From CAYLHU01 sp964383715 (lineage in GTDB: Bacteria > Patescibacteriota > Minisyncoccia > Minisyncoccales > CG1-02-41-26): a stretch of 31,787 nucleotides of DNA. The number at the start of each line of letters is the position of its first letter. Positions within the stretch are counted from its first letter, which is position 1. Shown here piece after piece: positions 15,099 to 21,899 of this stretch. The stretch is taken from assembly GCA_964383715.1 (NCBI GenBank), contig CAYLHU010000002.1:1-31787 (forward strand). Direction: 5' to 3'. The position numbers and the translations under genes are program-made. The notes under the pieces were generated by a model. It ran no database searches. It was not told the DNA's origin and was given only the letters and a program-made list of their open reading frames with translations.

Positions 15099-15233
15099 AA
15101 CCACGAGTGAGCGAAGCGAGTGAGGGCGATGACGACTTCGTCGTCATCTTTACTCACCTGCGAACGAATAAAATGAGTTCGCCGAAATGACAACAAAGTT
15201 ATCATTGAGTATTCGCAGGTTCGTATTTGAGCT
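15099..15233. repeat. Two-hairpin element E4 and a nested stem between Grx and GAPDH
   Basis: A CACGAGTGAGCGAAGCGAGTG hairpin precedes GGCGATGACGAC-TTC-GTCGTCATC (about 15127-15150) and linker TTTACTCACC. After it, CCTGCGAA (15158-15165) and a TTCGCAGG copy near 15210 enclose an inner AATGA...TCATT pair, giving a long compound stem. It occupies the whole leader of gap as transcribed. Confidence 0.6.
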
Positions 15234-15241
15234 TTGGATTT

Positions 15242-15481
15242 TTAATCTTTGAGTTTTAAGAGTTTCGTAATCTTCTCCCGGTCAAACCCCACCACCATTT
15301 CACCATTGATATCCATAACCGGTATTCCGGTTTGTCCCGTTTTCTCAATTATTTCCTGAACCGCTTTTTCATCTTGGGAAACATCGATTTCTTTAAATTC
15401 AACTCCCCTCTCCTTCAAAAAGTTTTTGAGAGTAACGCAATAAGGACAAAATGGAGAACTATATAATTTGATATTATTCAT
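15242..15481 (-). CDS. Glutaredoxin-like protein (NrdH/Grx type)
   Basis: 79 aa from MNNIKLYSS; the frame also allows a start two codons earlier (15487). It has a thioredoxin fold with redox motif CPYC in SSPFCPYCVTLKNFL (residues ~10-24), cis-Pro in TGIPVMDING, and GFDREKI near the C-terminus. It transfers electrons to protein disulfides or mixed disulfides. Without glutathione synthesis in most CPR bacteria, reduction by thioredoxin reductase is more likely (inference). It lies nine bases after the membrane thioredoxin-like gene, so the two are probably one operon. Confidence 0.88.
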   Translation of the reverse strand: MNNIKLYSSPFCPYCVTLKNFLKERGVEFKEIDVSQDEKAVQEIIEKTGQTGIPVMDINGEMVVGFDREKITKLLKLKD

Positions 15482-15495
15482 ACGCAATAAAATGA

Positions 15496-16242
15496 TTACT
15501 CACTAATAAGACAAACGGCTTCCGGTTGATTATTAGTCAGGTCGCAAATTAAAGAAGTTAAATCCTTCGCCTCCTGTTCTTCTCCGGCTCTCTCCCCGGA
15601 ACCAACTCTGTAATATTTACAACCGATGACCAATGTCGGGATTCCGCCATCACTGTAAAGAGAGAAAATATCCCTATCTTCCCCTGAATTCATATTATTA
15701 TGAAAAGAGATAACATCCCCAAATTTTTCAACCACTTCTTTGATAATCGGATGTTCCCAAGAACAATGAGGACATCCGTCTGAACCGAAGAAATAAACAA
15801 TCGGTTTCCCATCTTCAAGACAAACTTCTTTTCCGCTCTTTATGAAATCACCCAAAGCGGAATTTTCTTCTTTTGCCCCCTCTTCTGCTTTTCTTTCTTC
15901 CTCCGTTTTTATTTCAATGGCTTCGGGGAAAAATAGTTTCCCGTCTTTTGTTATATAAGATAATATTTTTTCTCCGGCTACATCTATTTGAATTTTATAC
16001 AACCCGCCTTCTTTTTCAATATCGCCAACTAATTTCGCTTCTACCTGCCCACCTAAAAGAACCTCATTAATATAAGCCAAAGTTGAATTAACCACTTCTT
16101 CTTGGGAATCAGGACTATTAATTAATTTTGGATAAACTAAAAAATAACCAGTGACTCCGACTAACCCTATGCAAAAAAGCGTTAAACCTATTTTAACTAT
16201 TTTTTTATTCTTTATTTTTTGTTTTAGGTCTTTTATTTCCAT
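15496..16242 (-). CDS. Membrane-anchored thioredoxin-like protein
   Basis: 248 aa. One N-terminal membrane segment (IVKIGLTLFCIGLVGVTGYF, residues ~15-34) is followed by a ~90-residue spacer domain and a C-terminal thioredoxin-like domain with active site SDGCPHCSWEHPII (~161-174) and cis-Pro in GGIPTLVIG. The orientation implies an extracytoplasmic domain. DsbA/DsbD-like proteins with CPHC usually act on exported disulfides. Extra cysteines near the end (VIGCKYY, LICDL, AVCLI) are unusual. Neighbouring glutaredoxin suggests a redox pair. The specific substrate is unknown. Confidence 0.82.
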   Translation of the reverse strand: MEIKDLKQKIKNKKIVKIGLTLFCIGLVGVTGYFLVYPKLINSPDSQEEVVNSTLAYINEVLLGGQVEAKLVGDIEKEGGLYKIQIDVAGEKILSYITKDGKLFFPEAIEIKTEEERKAEEGAKEENSALGDFIKSGKEVCLEDGKPIVYFFGSDGCPHCSWEHPIIKEVVEKFGDVISFHNNMNSGEDRDIFSLYSDGGIPTLVIGCKYYRVGSGERAGEEQEAKDLTSLICDLTNNQPEAVCLISE

Positions 16243-16299
16243 AATTTTTATTTTGGATGTTGTTTATTTTAACATTTCCTTGGAAAAAATCAACTATAA

Positions 16300-17805
16300 T
16301 TATTTAATCAGGGAATCCCCTGTCATTTCCTTTGGTTTTTTTATCTCCATTAATTCTAAAATTGTCGGGGCAATATCGCCTAATTTTCCTTTTTTTAAAA
16401 AATACTTTTTATCGGAAACAATTATGAAGGGGACCAAATTAGTTGAATGACTTGATAATGGCCCGCCTGTTTTCAAATTTATCATTTCTTCAACATTACC
16501 ATGATCAGCCGTGACTACAGCGATATTGCCTTTTTTGATTATCAATTCGATAATCTCCCCGAGATATTTATCAATTATCTCCACCGCTTTGATAGCCGAT
16601 TTAAGTTTGCCAGTATGACCAACCATATCGGTATTGGCAAAGTTCAAGATAATTAAACCGTATCTTTCCGAATTTATTTTTCCTAAGATAATGTTTTTTA
16701 CTTTTAGAGCAGACATTTCCGGCCTTAGGTCATAGGTAGCAATTTTAGGACTGGGAACAATTATTCTTTCTTCTCCCCAAAAAGGTTTCTCAATTAAAGC
16801 ATTGAAGAAAAAAGTGACATGGGCATATTTTTCTGTTTCGGCAATCCTTAGTTGTTTAATTTTGTTTTGGCTGATTACTTCTCCTAAAACATTTTTCATC
16901 TCTTTCTTTTCAAAAGCCCAAAGAGCATTCATTTTTTTATAATACTCTTTAAAGCAAACAAAAGTTAATTTTAGTTTTTTTCTCTCAAACTTATTAAAGT
17001 TTTTCTCAACAAAGGCCTTAGTTAGTTGGCGAGGTCTATCTGAACGAAAGTTGAAAAAAATTACCGAATCACCATTTTTTATTCCTTTATAATCTTTAAT
17101 TATTAAAGGTTTAATGAATTCATCCGTTTCTCCTTTTTCGTAAGCTATTTTTATTCCGTCCAAAACGGTTTTTACTTTCAGCCCCTTGGCTTGGGCAATT
17201 GCTCGATAAGCTTTTTTGGTTCTATCCCACCTTTGATCACGATCCATAGCGTAATAACGACCAGTAATAGTAGCTATTTCCCCCGTTTTATATTTTTCTA
17301 TTTGATTATTTAATCGACTAATATATTTTTGAATTGATTTAATCCCCGCATCTCGACCATCGGCAAAAATATGAATAGCCACTTTTTTCAATTTATATTG
17401 AGAAGCAAGTTTTATTAAAGCAAAAAGATGATGACTATAAGAATGGACTCCAGCATCAGAAAGAAGTCCCATTAAATGTAAGGTGGAATTATTTCTTTTA
17501 GCCGTTTTAATAGCTCTAAGAAGGGCTTTGTTTTTAAAAAAACTCCCATCTTTGATTGAACGATTTATTCGGATAATATCTTGAATGACAATTCTTCCGG
17601 CCCCAATATTCAAATGCCCCGTCTCCGAATTACCTATCATTCCTTTCATTAAACCAACTGCTTCCCCAGACGCCTTTAGCTCCGTATAGGGAAAATTCTT
17701 TTTGAGATAATCAAAATTTGGCGTCTTAGCCAAAAGAATAGCGTTACCCTTTTTGTTTTTATTCACCCCCCATCCATCTAATATAACTAAAACTAATTTT
17801 TTCAT
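16300..17805 (-). CDS. gpmI: Cofactor-independent phosphoglycerate mutase
   Basis: 501 aa. It interconverts 3- and 2-phosphoglycerate using two Mn ions and a phosphoserine. LVILDGWGVNKN (residues ~5-16) and GMIGNSETGHLNIGAGR (~55-71) with the catalytic Ser are present, as are ADGRDAG, TITGRYYAMDRD and the C-terminal FANTDMVGHTG and TADHGNVEEM metal ligands. The length matches the family. It is preceded by transposase 2 and its palindromes, which separate it from enolase, the next enzyme in the pathway. Confidence 0.96.
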   Translation of the reverse strand: MKKLVLVILDGWGVNKNKKGNAILLAKTPNFDYLKKNFPYTELKASGEAVGLMKGMIGNSETGHLNIGAGRIVIQDIIRINRSIKDGSFFKNKALLRAIKTAKRNNSTLHLMGLLSDAGVHSYSHHLFALIKLASQYKLKKVAIHIFADGRDAGIKSIQKYISRLNNQIEKYKTGEIATITGRYYAMDRDQRWDRTKKAYRAIAQAKGLKVKTVLDGIKIAYEKGETDEFIKPLIIKDYKGIKNGDSVIFFNFRSDRPRQLTKAFVEKNFNKFERKKLKLTFVCFKEYYKKMNALWAFEKKEMKNVLGEVISQNKIKQLRIAETEKYAHVTFFFNALIEKPFWGEERIIVPSPKIATYDLRPEMSALKVKNIILGKINSERYGLIILNFANTDMVGHTGKLKSAIKAVEIIDKYLGEIIELIIKKGNIAVVTADHGNVEEMINLKTGGPLSSHSTNLVPFIIVSDKKYFLKKGKLGDIAPTILELMEIKKPKEMTGDSLIK

Positions 17806-17822
17806 AGATTATTCCATAGATC

Positions 17823-17869
17823 GGGGGAGGCCCGTCCTCCCCTCAAATTGGGGGAGGACGGGCCTCCCC
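17823..17869. repeat. Inverted pair of type B palindromes downstream of transposase 2
   Basis: GGGGGAGGCCCGTCCTCCCC (17823-17842) and GGGGGAGGACGGGCCTCCCC (17850-17869) are two copies of the same unit in opposite orientation separated by TCAAATT. This is a BIME-like arrangement. It starts seven bases after the transposase 2 stop (17876-17878), on the way to gpmI. Confidence 0.9.
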
Positions 17870-17875
17870 TCAATT

Positions 17876-18634
17876 TTAATCTAAAGGTAAATCAGAAAAC
17901 TTATTTAATTCTTCTCTTAATTCCTTCTTGTATTCTATCCAGCCATTAACAAAATTTCGACAACCTTCGACCCCTCCCATTAACCCCAATAAAGAATCTC
18001 TGTCAGTAACCGAAGGAAAATTTTTCCCGCCGAGATAATCCAAATAGCTTGACCATTTATATTTCTCAACAAAATCAATAGTTTTCTTTAAATTCTTTAT
18101 TCCTAATTCTTTCCATTTTGGTTCTATTAGAGAAATTGGATTGGTGTGAATATAAACAAAGGCATTTTTTTGTTGTTCTTCGTCTTTAATATGAACATCC
18201 TTGAACCTGCTTTGGAAAACATGCCCCTCACGATTATACTTTTTATTAAAGTACCCTCCAAGTCCTGTACCAACTTTTCTCATAAATGTTGTGATACCAT
18301 TATTTTTAATCTGCTCTAAAAGTAAATGAATATGGTTTGGCATAAAACAGAAAGCTAAAATTTTAACTAATTTATCTCGTAGATCACTTACGACAATTTC
18401 TGAAGAAAATTCGGGGGAGGACGGGCCTCCCGTATTTCTAATAATCTTTTTTATTTTAGCGCGGATTTTTCGACGTTCTAAAATTTCTACGGGATCCGCG
18501 GTATTGAACTCATAAATTGAAAAAATCCCTCGGTAATAATCATTAACATCTTTAAAAAGTAAGTTATTGTCTATAGCTCTTAAAATAATATGATAATTTT
18601 CTCCATTAACAAATTGTTGTTTTCGATAAGGCAT
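17876..18634 (-). CDS. REP-associated-type Y1 (IS200-like) transposase 2
   Basis: 252 aa from MPYRKQQFVNGENYH; a frame start ten codons upstream is less like its paralogs. HUH motif FMPNHIH (H101 and H103); likely nucleophile Tyr128 in GLGGYFNKKY; GHVFQSRF is the RAYT-type element; KNFPSVTDRDS is shared with transposases 1 and 3. Residues ~68-74 (TGGPSSP) are encoded by the type B palindrome at 18413-18431, the same sequence that flanks the gene and is found in enolase. The gene is inserted between eno and gpmI in the same direction. It is predicted to process single-stranded type B palindromes (inference from the family). Confidence 0.92.
   Translation of the reverse strand: MPYRKQQFVNGENYHIILRAIDNNLLFKDVNDYYRGIFSIYEFNTADPVEILERRKIRAKIKKIIRNTGGPSSPEFSSEIVVSDLRDKLVKILAFCFMPNHIHLLLEQIKNNGITTFMRKVGTGLGGYFNKKYNREGHVFQSRFKDVHIKDEEQQKNAFVYIHTNPISLIEPKWKELGIKNLKKTIDFVEKYKWSSYLDYLGGKNFPSVTDRDSLLGLMGGVEGCRNFVNGWIEYKKELREELNKFSDLPLD
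18413..18431. repeat. Type B palindrome inside the transposase 2 reading frame
   Basis: GGGGGAGGACGGGCCTCCC followed by GTATTTCTAA on the plus strand. The 3' extension matches the second copy in enolase (GTATTTTCTAA). It encodes NTGGPSSP, identical to the enolase insert. Confidence 0.9.
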
Positions 18635-18682
18635 ATTGTAAATATATAGAGAACGAACCTCCATAAATCTTACAGGACGGAC

Positions 18683-19951
18683 TTATGTAAGTTCTTTTTC
18701 GATTTCTAAAAGACGATTATATTTGGACATTCGTTCAATTGGTCCGGGAGTACCGGACTTAATAAAATCAGCGCCAACCCCGACCGCCAAATCGGAAATA
18801 AAGTCGTCTTTCGTTTCTCCCGAACGATGAGAAACAATAATTTTCCAGCCAAATTTTTTTGCCAGTTTTGCCACTTTCAATGTTTCAGTTATCGTTCCAA
18901 TTTGATTCGGCTTTATAATAACTCCCTCGCAAGCCTTTTTCCTTTTTGCTTTCTTTATTCTTTTTGCATTAGTCGTCGTTAAATCGTCAGCTACAATAAA
19001 GGTATTTAACTTTTGCTTTTTAATCTCCAATCTTAGTCCTCGCCAAGAAGTCCAATCGTTTTGTTCAAATGGGTCCTCTAAAAATAAGATAGGATACTTT
19101 TTAAGTATATTCAAATAAAAATTCGCCATTTCGTTTCCATTTAGTTTTTGGTTTTCAAAAAAATAGCAATTATTTTTATAAAATTGGGAAGCGGCACAAT
19201 CTAACCCAATATCTACTTTCCCCTCATAACCGGCCACCCTTATCGCCTCTATTAATAAAATTAAGGCCTCTTTAGTATTTTTCAATTTAGGAGCAAACCC
19301 TCCCTCGTCGCCAATAATCAACATAGGAGAGAAATTGAGGGAGGACGGGCCTCCCCTATTTTGGGGGGAGGACGGGCCTCCCGTATTTTCTAAGATTTTT
19401 TTTAGGGATTGATAAACTTTTATCCCTGCTTCCAAGTTTTTTTGAAAGCTATCCATTTTCGGAATAATCATAAACTCCTGAATATCCAAATCATTTTTAG
19501 CATGAGCTCCCCCATTAAGAATATTAAAACAAGGAGTAGGCAGTAGCCAATTTTCAATTTTCAATTTCCAATTTCCAATTTCTCTAACATAGCGAAATAA
19601 GGGAAGTTTCTTGTTGGCGGCAATCGCTCTACAACACACCATTGAAATAGAAAGAAGGGTATTGGCTCCTAATTTTAACTTGTTTTTGGTTCCGTCCAAA
19701 TTAATTAAAAACCGGTCAACTTTTTTTTGTTCGCTAACTAATTTTTTTTTAAGTCGGGGAGCAATAAGTTCTTGAATATTTTTTACCGCTAATTCGGTTT
19801 TAATTTCAAACGCTTCACTCTCCCCTTTTGATTTCCCCGAAGGAACCGAGGATTTAAAAATGCCGAACTTAGTTTTTAGTTCGGCTTCAATGGTTTTTTT
19901 CTTTCGGGAGTTCAATATTTCTTTGGCGGTTAAGGATTCTACTTCAAACAT
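18683..19951 (-). CDS. eno: Enolase with repeat-encoded insertions
   Basis: 422 aa. It dehydrates 2-phosphoglycerate to PEP. Catalytic and metal-binding motifs remain: GGAHA, QEFMI, GDEGGFAPK, LDCAAS, LEDPFEQND, VADDLTTTN, KPNQIGT, SHRSGET and IKSGTPGP. The N-terminus is divergent, with NSRKKKTIE where DSRGNPTVE is usual and PSGKSKG for PSGASTG. Two stretches have no counterpart in ordinary enolases: EIGNWKLKIENW (residues ~123-135), encoded by five heptamer repeats, and NTGGPSSPQNRGGPSS (~190-206), encoded by two type B palindromes in the loop before GDEGG. Both keep the frame. Upstream is an eight-copy heptamer array, and transposase 2 follows. The enzyme is presumably active. Confidence 0.93.
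   Translation of the reverse strand: MFEVESLTAKEILNSRKKKTIEAELKTKFGIFKSSVPSGKSKGESEAFEIKTELAVKNIQELIAPRLKKKLVSEQKKVDRFLINLDGTKNKLKLGANTLLSISMVCCRAIAANKKLPLFRYVREIGNWKLKIENWLLPTPCFNILNGGAHAKNDLDIQEFMIIPKMDSFQKNLEAGIKVYQSLKKILENTGGPSSPQNRGGPSSLNFSPMLIIGDEGGFAPKLKNTKEALILLIEAIRVAGYEGKVDIGLDCAASQFYKNNCYFFENQKLNGNEMANFYLNILKKYPILFLEDPFEQNDWTSWRGLRLEIKKQKLNTFIVADDLTTTNAKRIKKAKRKKACEGVIIKPNQIGTITETLKVAKLAKKFGWKIIVSHRSGETKDDFISDLAVGVGADFIKSGTPGPIERMSKYNRLLEIEKELT
19340..19383. repeat. Two type B palindromes in the enolase coding sequence
   Basis: GGGAGGACGGGCCTCCCC (19340-19357) and GGGGGGAGGACGGGCCTCCC (19364-19383), direct repeats in the same orientation as the copy in transposase 2. The sense strand immediately before them (TTAGAAAATACGGGAGG) also matches transposase 2 (TTAGAAATACGGGAGG). 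Confidence 0.9.
19549..19583. repeat. Heptamer array inside the enolase coding sequence
   Basis: AATTTTC twice, AATTTCC twice, AATTTCT: five consecutive seven-base units. The AATTTTC unit is the same as that of the non-coding array at 25937-25957. Translated, it gives the extra NWKLKIENW stretch. Confidence 0.8.
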
Positions 19952-19961
19952 ATAGATAATG

Positions 19962-20030
19962 ATTACTTATTACTTATTACTTATTACTTATTACTTATTA
20001 CTTATTACTTATTACTTATTATTTATTATT
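19962..20030. repeat. Eight-copy ATTACTT heptamer array in the eno leader
   Basis: There are eight perfect ATTACTT units (19962-20017), then ATTATTT-like decay that overlaps the trxB stop codon (20026-20028). The array is ten bases upstream of the eno ATG, so copy-number changes would alter the trxB-eno spacer directly. Confidence 0.92.
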
Positions 20031-20940
20031 TATTATTTCGAAGATATTCATAGACGGACAAAACCGCCTTGGCTCCTTCCGACATAGCAATAACTATTTG
20101 TTTCCATCTTCCGTTATTAACATCTCCGGCGGCAAAAATCCCCGGACAGGAAGTAGCGCAAGTTTCCAAATTGGTCTTTATCTCATCTTTTTTATTGAAA
20201 TCAACTATCTTCTTTAAAAAACCCGTAGCTGGGACCGAACCAATTTGAATAAAAACCCCATCAATCGGCAATTGAAAAACTTTTGATGTTCTTGTGTCTT
20301 TATAAATCATATCCTGAACTTTTTCTTTTCCCTCTATTTTTTTAATTTCTTTATTAAGGTGAATCTGAACCTTGCTTTCTTTTTTAACTTGGTCTTGCAG
20401 TATTTCGTCAGCGGTTATCTTGTTTGAATATTCAAAAATAAAAACCCTCTTGGCATAAGGGATTAAATCCAAGGCCGCTTCGAATCCCGCGTTGCCCCCA
20501 CCAATTATTGCTACCGCTTTACCTCTATAAAAAGGAGCGTCGCAAATAGAGCAATAAGCCACTCCCTTTCCTAAAAACTTTTTTTCTCCCGGGACTTCCA
20601 ATGGTCTCGGGTCACTTCCGGTTGCTACAACCACGGTCTTTGTCAGAAATTCCTCATTTTTTTTTGTCTTTATCAAAAAACCATTTTTATTTTTTCCCAC
20701 TTTTATTACCTCCCCCAAAAGAAACCCTATCTCAAACTTTTTAAGATGCTCCTCGAATTTTTTAGCCAAGTTAATCCCCATAACCCCGGGAAAACCGGGA
20801 TAATTATCAACTTCACTTGTTCTGCCAACTTGCCCAATAAAATCCTTAGTCAGAAGCAATGTTTTAATTTTTTTACGAGCGGCGTAAATACCAGCTGTTA
20901 TACCAGCTGGTCCGCCACCAATAATTATTAAGTCGTACAT
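20026..20940 (-). CDS. trxB: Thioredoxin reductase-like flavoprotein
   Basis: 304 aa. An FAD enzyme that reduces thioredoxin or related CxxC proteins. FAD motif IIIGGGPAGITAGIYAAR at the start; redox-active CSICDAPF near residue 132; second nucleotide-binding motif IIGGGNAGFEAALDL (~153-167); GIFAAGDVNN at the C-terminus. The HRRxxFR motif that binds the NADPH 2'-phosphate is not present: the strand ends VFIFEYSNK. A Glu at that place usually favours NADH, and loss of the motif is also known in ferredoxin-dependent relatives. The glutaredoxin and thioredoxin-like proteins at 15242-16242 are possible substrates. Confidence 0.9.
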   Translation of the reverse strand: MYDLIIIGGGPAGITAGIYAARKKIKTLLLTKDFIGQVGRTSEVDNYPGFPGVMGINLAKKFEEHLKKFEIGFLLGEVIKVGKNKNGFLIKTKKNEEFLTKTVVVATGSDPRPLEVPGEKKFLGKGVAYCSICDAPFYRGKAVAIIGGGNAGFEAALDLIPYAKRVFIFEYSNKITADEILQDQVKKESKVQIHLNKEIKKIEGKEKVQDMIYKDTRTSKVFQLPIDGVFIQIGSVPATGFLKKIVDFNKKDEIKTNLETCATSCPGIFAAGDVNNGRWKQIVIAMSEGAKAVLSVYEYLRNNK

Positions 20941-21023
20941 CTTTTTAAATTCTAAATTTTTAATTTTTAATTTTTAATAAATTTTAAATGGCTTAATTTT
21001 TAAACAAATTTAAATTAATTTCA

Positions 21024-21065
21024 TTCGAAATTCGAAATTCGAAATTCGAAATTCGAAATTCGAAA
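21024..21065. repeat. Six-copy TTCGAAA heptamer array
   Basis: Six perfect TTCGAAA units lie between the galU-like gene and trxB. Upstream of them (20945-20985) are TTTTTAA/AATTTTT words without a clear gene. The unit contains the palindrome TTCGAA. Confidence 0.9.
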
Positions 21066-21070
21066 TTTGT

Positions 21071-21874
21071 TTAAAGATTTTTCTTTAAAAAATCTTTGAG
21101 CATCGGGCCATACTTCGGGTGCTTTAAAGATAAATAAAGATTCGATTTTAGCCAGTCAATCATTTGCCCGCATTCTAACCATTCTCCCGAAAACTCGTAG
21201 CCATAAACCACTTTGCCATTTTTTAGCATTAAGTTTAGAGCATCCACCAATTTTTTTTCTCCTTTTTTATTAACTTTGGTCTTCCCTAAGTAATCAAATA
21301 CATCTGGTGTTAAAATGAAACGACCGGCTATAGCCAAGTCAGAAAGAGGTTCATTTGCTTTTGTTCCCAAACCGATTTCTTTAATTTTATAAAGTTTATT
21401 GGCAATTTTTTCAACTCGGACAATATCGTAAAAAAGCTTTTTCTCCGGAGAGACCCTTTTAAGCCCAATGACTGGTTGTTGAGATGTTTGAAAAATTTTT
21501 TCCAATTGACCCAAAACCGGACTCTTCCCTTCAAAAATGTGTTTTGGAGATAAAACAGCAAAATTATTTTTTTTAATATAATTTCTCGCCTTAAGAATGG
21601 CCCCACCATCACCTTTGGAGTGTTGCTGAAAACAAAATCGAAGGGAAACTTCTTTCATTTCTTTACCTTTCTTGAAATAATCGGCAATCATTTTTTTACC
21701 TTCCTCTAAAACAAAAACTATCTCATTGATATCAGAATCCTTAATTTCCCGAACTAAATAATCCACAAGAGGCAAATCCGCCAAGGGCAAAACCTCCTTT
21801 GGTAGAACTTTGGTCAGAGGGTAAAATTGCTCTCCCGTTCCCGTCGCTAAAATTATCGCTTTTTTAATTAACAT
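21071..21874 (-). CDS. GalU-fold nucleotidyltransferase-like protein, catalytic residues altered
   Basis: 267 aa. The overall sequence follows UTP-glucose-1-phosphate uridylyltransferase: LTKVLPKEVLPLADLPLVDYLV, AIAGRFILTPDVFDYLGKT and GEWLECGQMIDWLKSN. Key catalytic positions differ. The N-terminal GxGTR motif is GTGEQFYP, so Thr-Arg is replaced by Glu-Gln. The usual LLPDD metal site reads LSPKH. The VEKP motif with its essential Lys is KEIGLGT. It may be catalytically weak or act only as a binding or regulatory protein. It begins 25 bases after the divergent ftsZ stop, so the two are probably co-transcribed. The stop codon lies in an AAAGATTTTT/AAAAATCTTT palindrome. Confidence 0.75.
   Translation of the reverse strand: MLIKKAIILATGTGEQFYPLTKVLPKEVLPLADLPLVDYLVREIKDSDINEIVFVLEEGKKMIADYFKKGKEMKEVSLRFCFQQHSKGDGGAILKARNYIKKNNFAVLSPKHIFEGKSPVLGQLEKIFQTSQQPVIGLKRVSPEKKLFYDIVRVEKIANKLYKIKEIGLGTKANEPLSDLAIAGRFILTPDVFDYLGKTKVNKKGEKKLVDALNLMLKNGKVVYGYEFSGEWLECGQMIDWLKSNLYLSLKHPKYGPMLKDFLKKNL
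21073..21097. repeat. AAAGATTTTT palindrome across the galU-like stop codon
   Basis: AAAGATTTTT (21073-21082), loop CTTTA, and AAAAATCTTT (21088-21097). The same 10-base arms occur at 1807-1828 (2-base spacer, inside E3) and 23326-23348 (3-base spacer). Here it supplies the last codons DFLKKNL and part of the TAA. Confidence 0.65.
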
Positions 21875-21899
21875 GTTTTAAAACTAATTCTATCCTATT

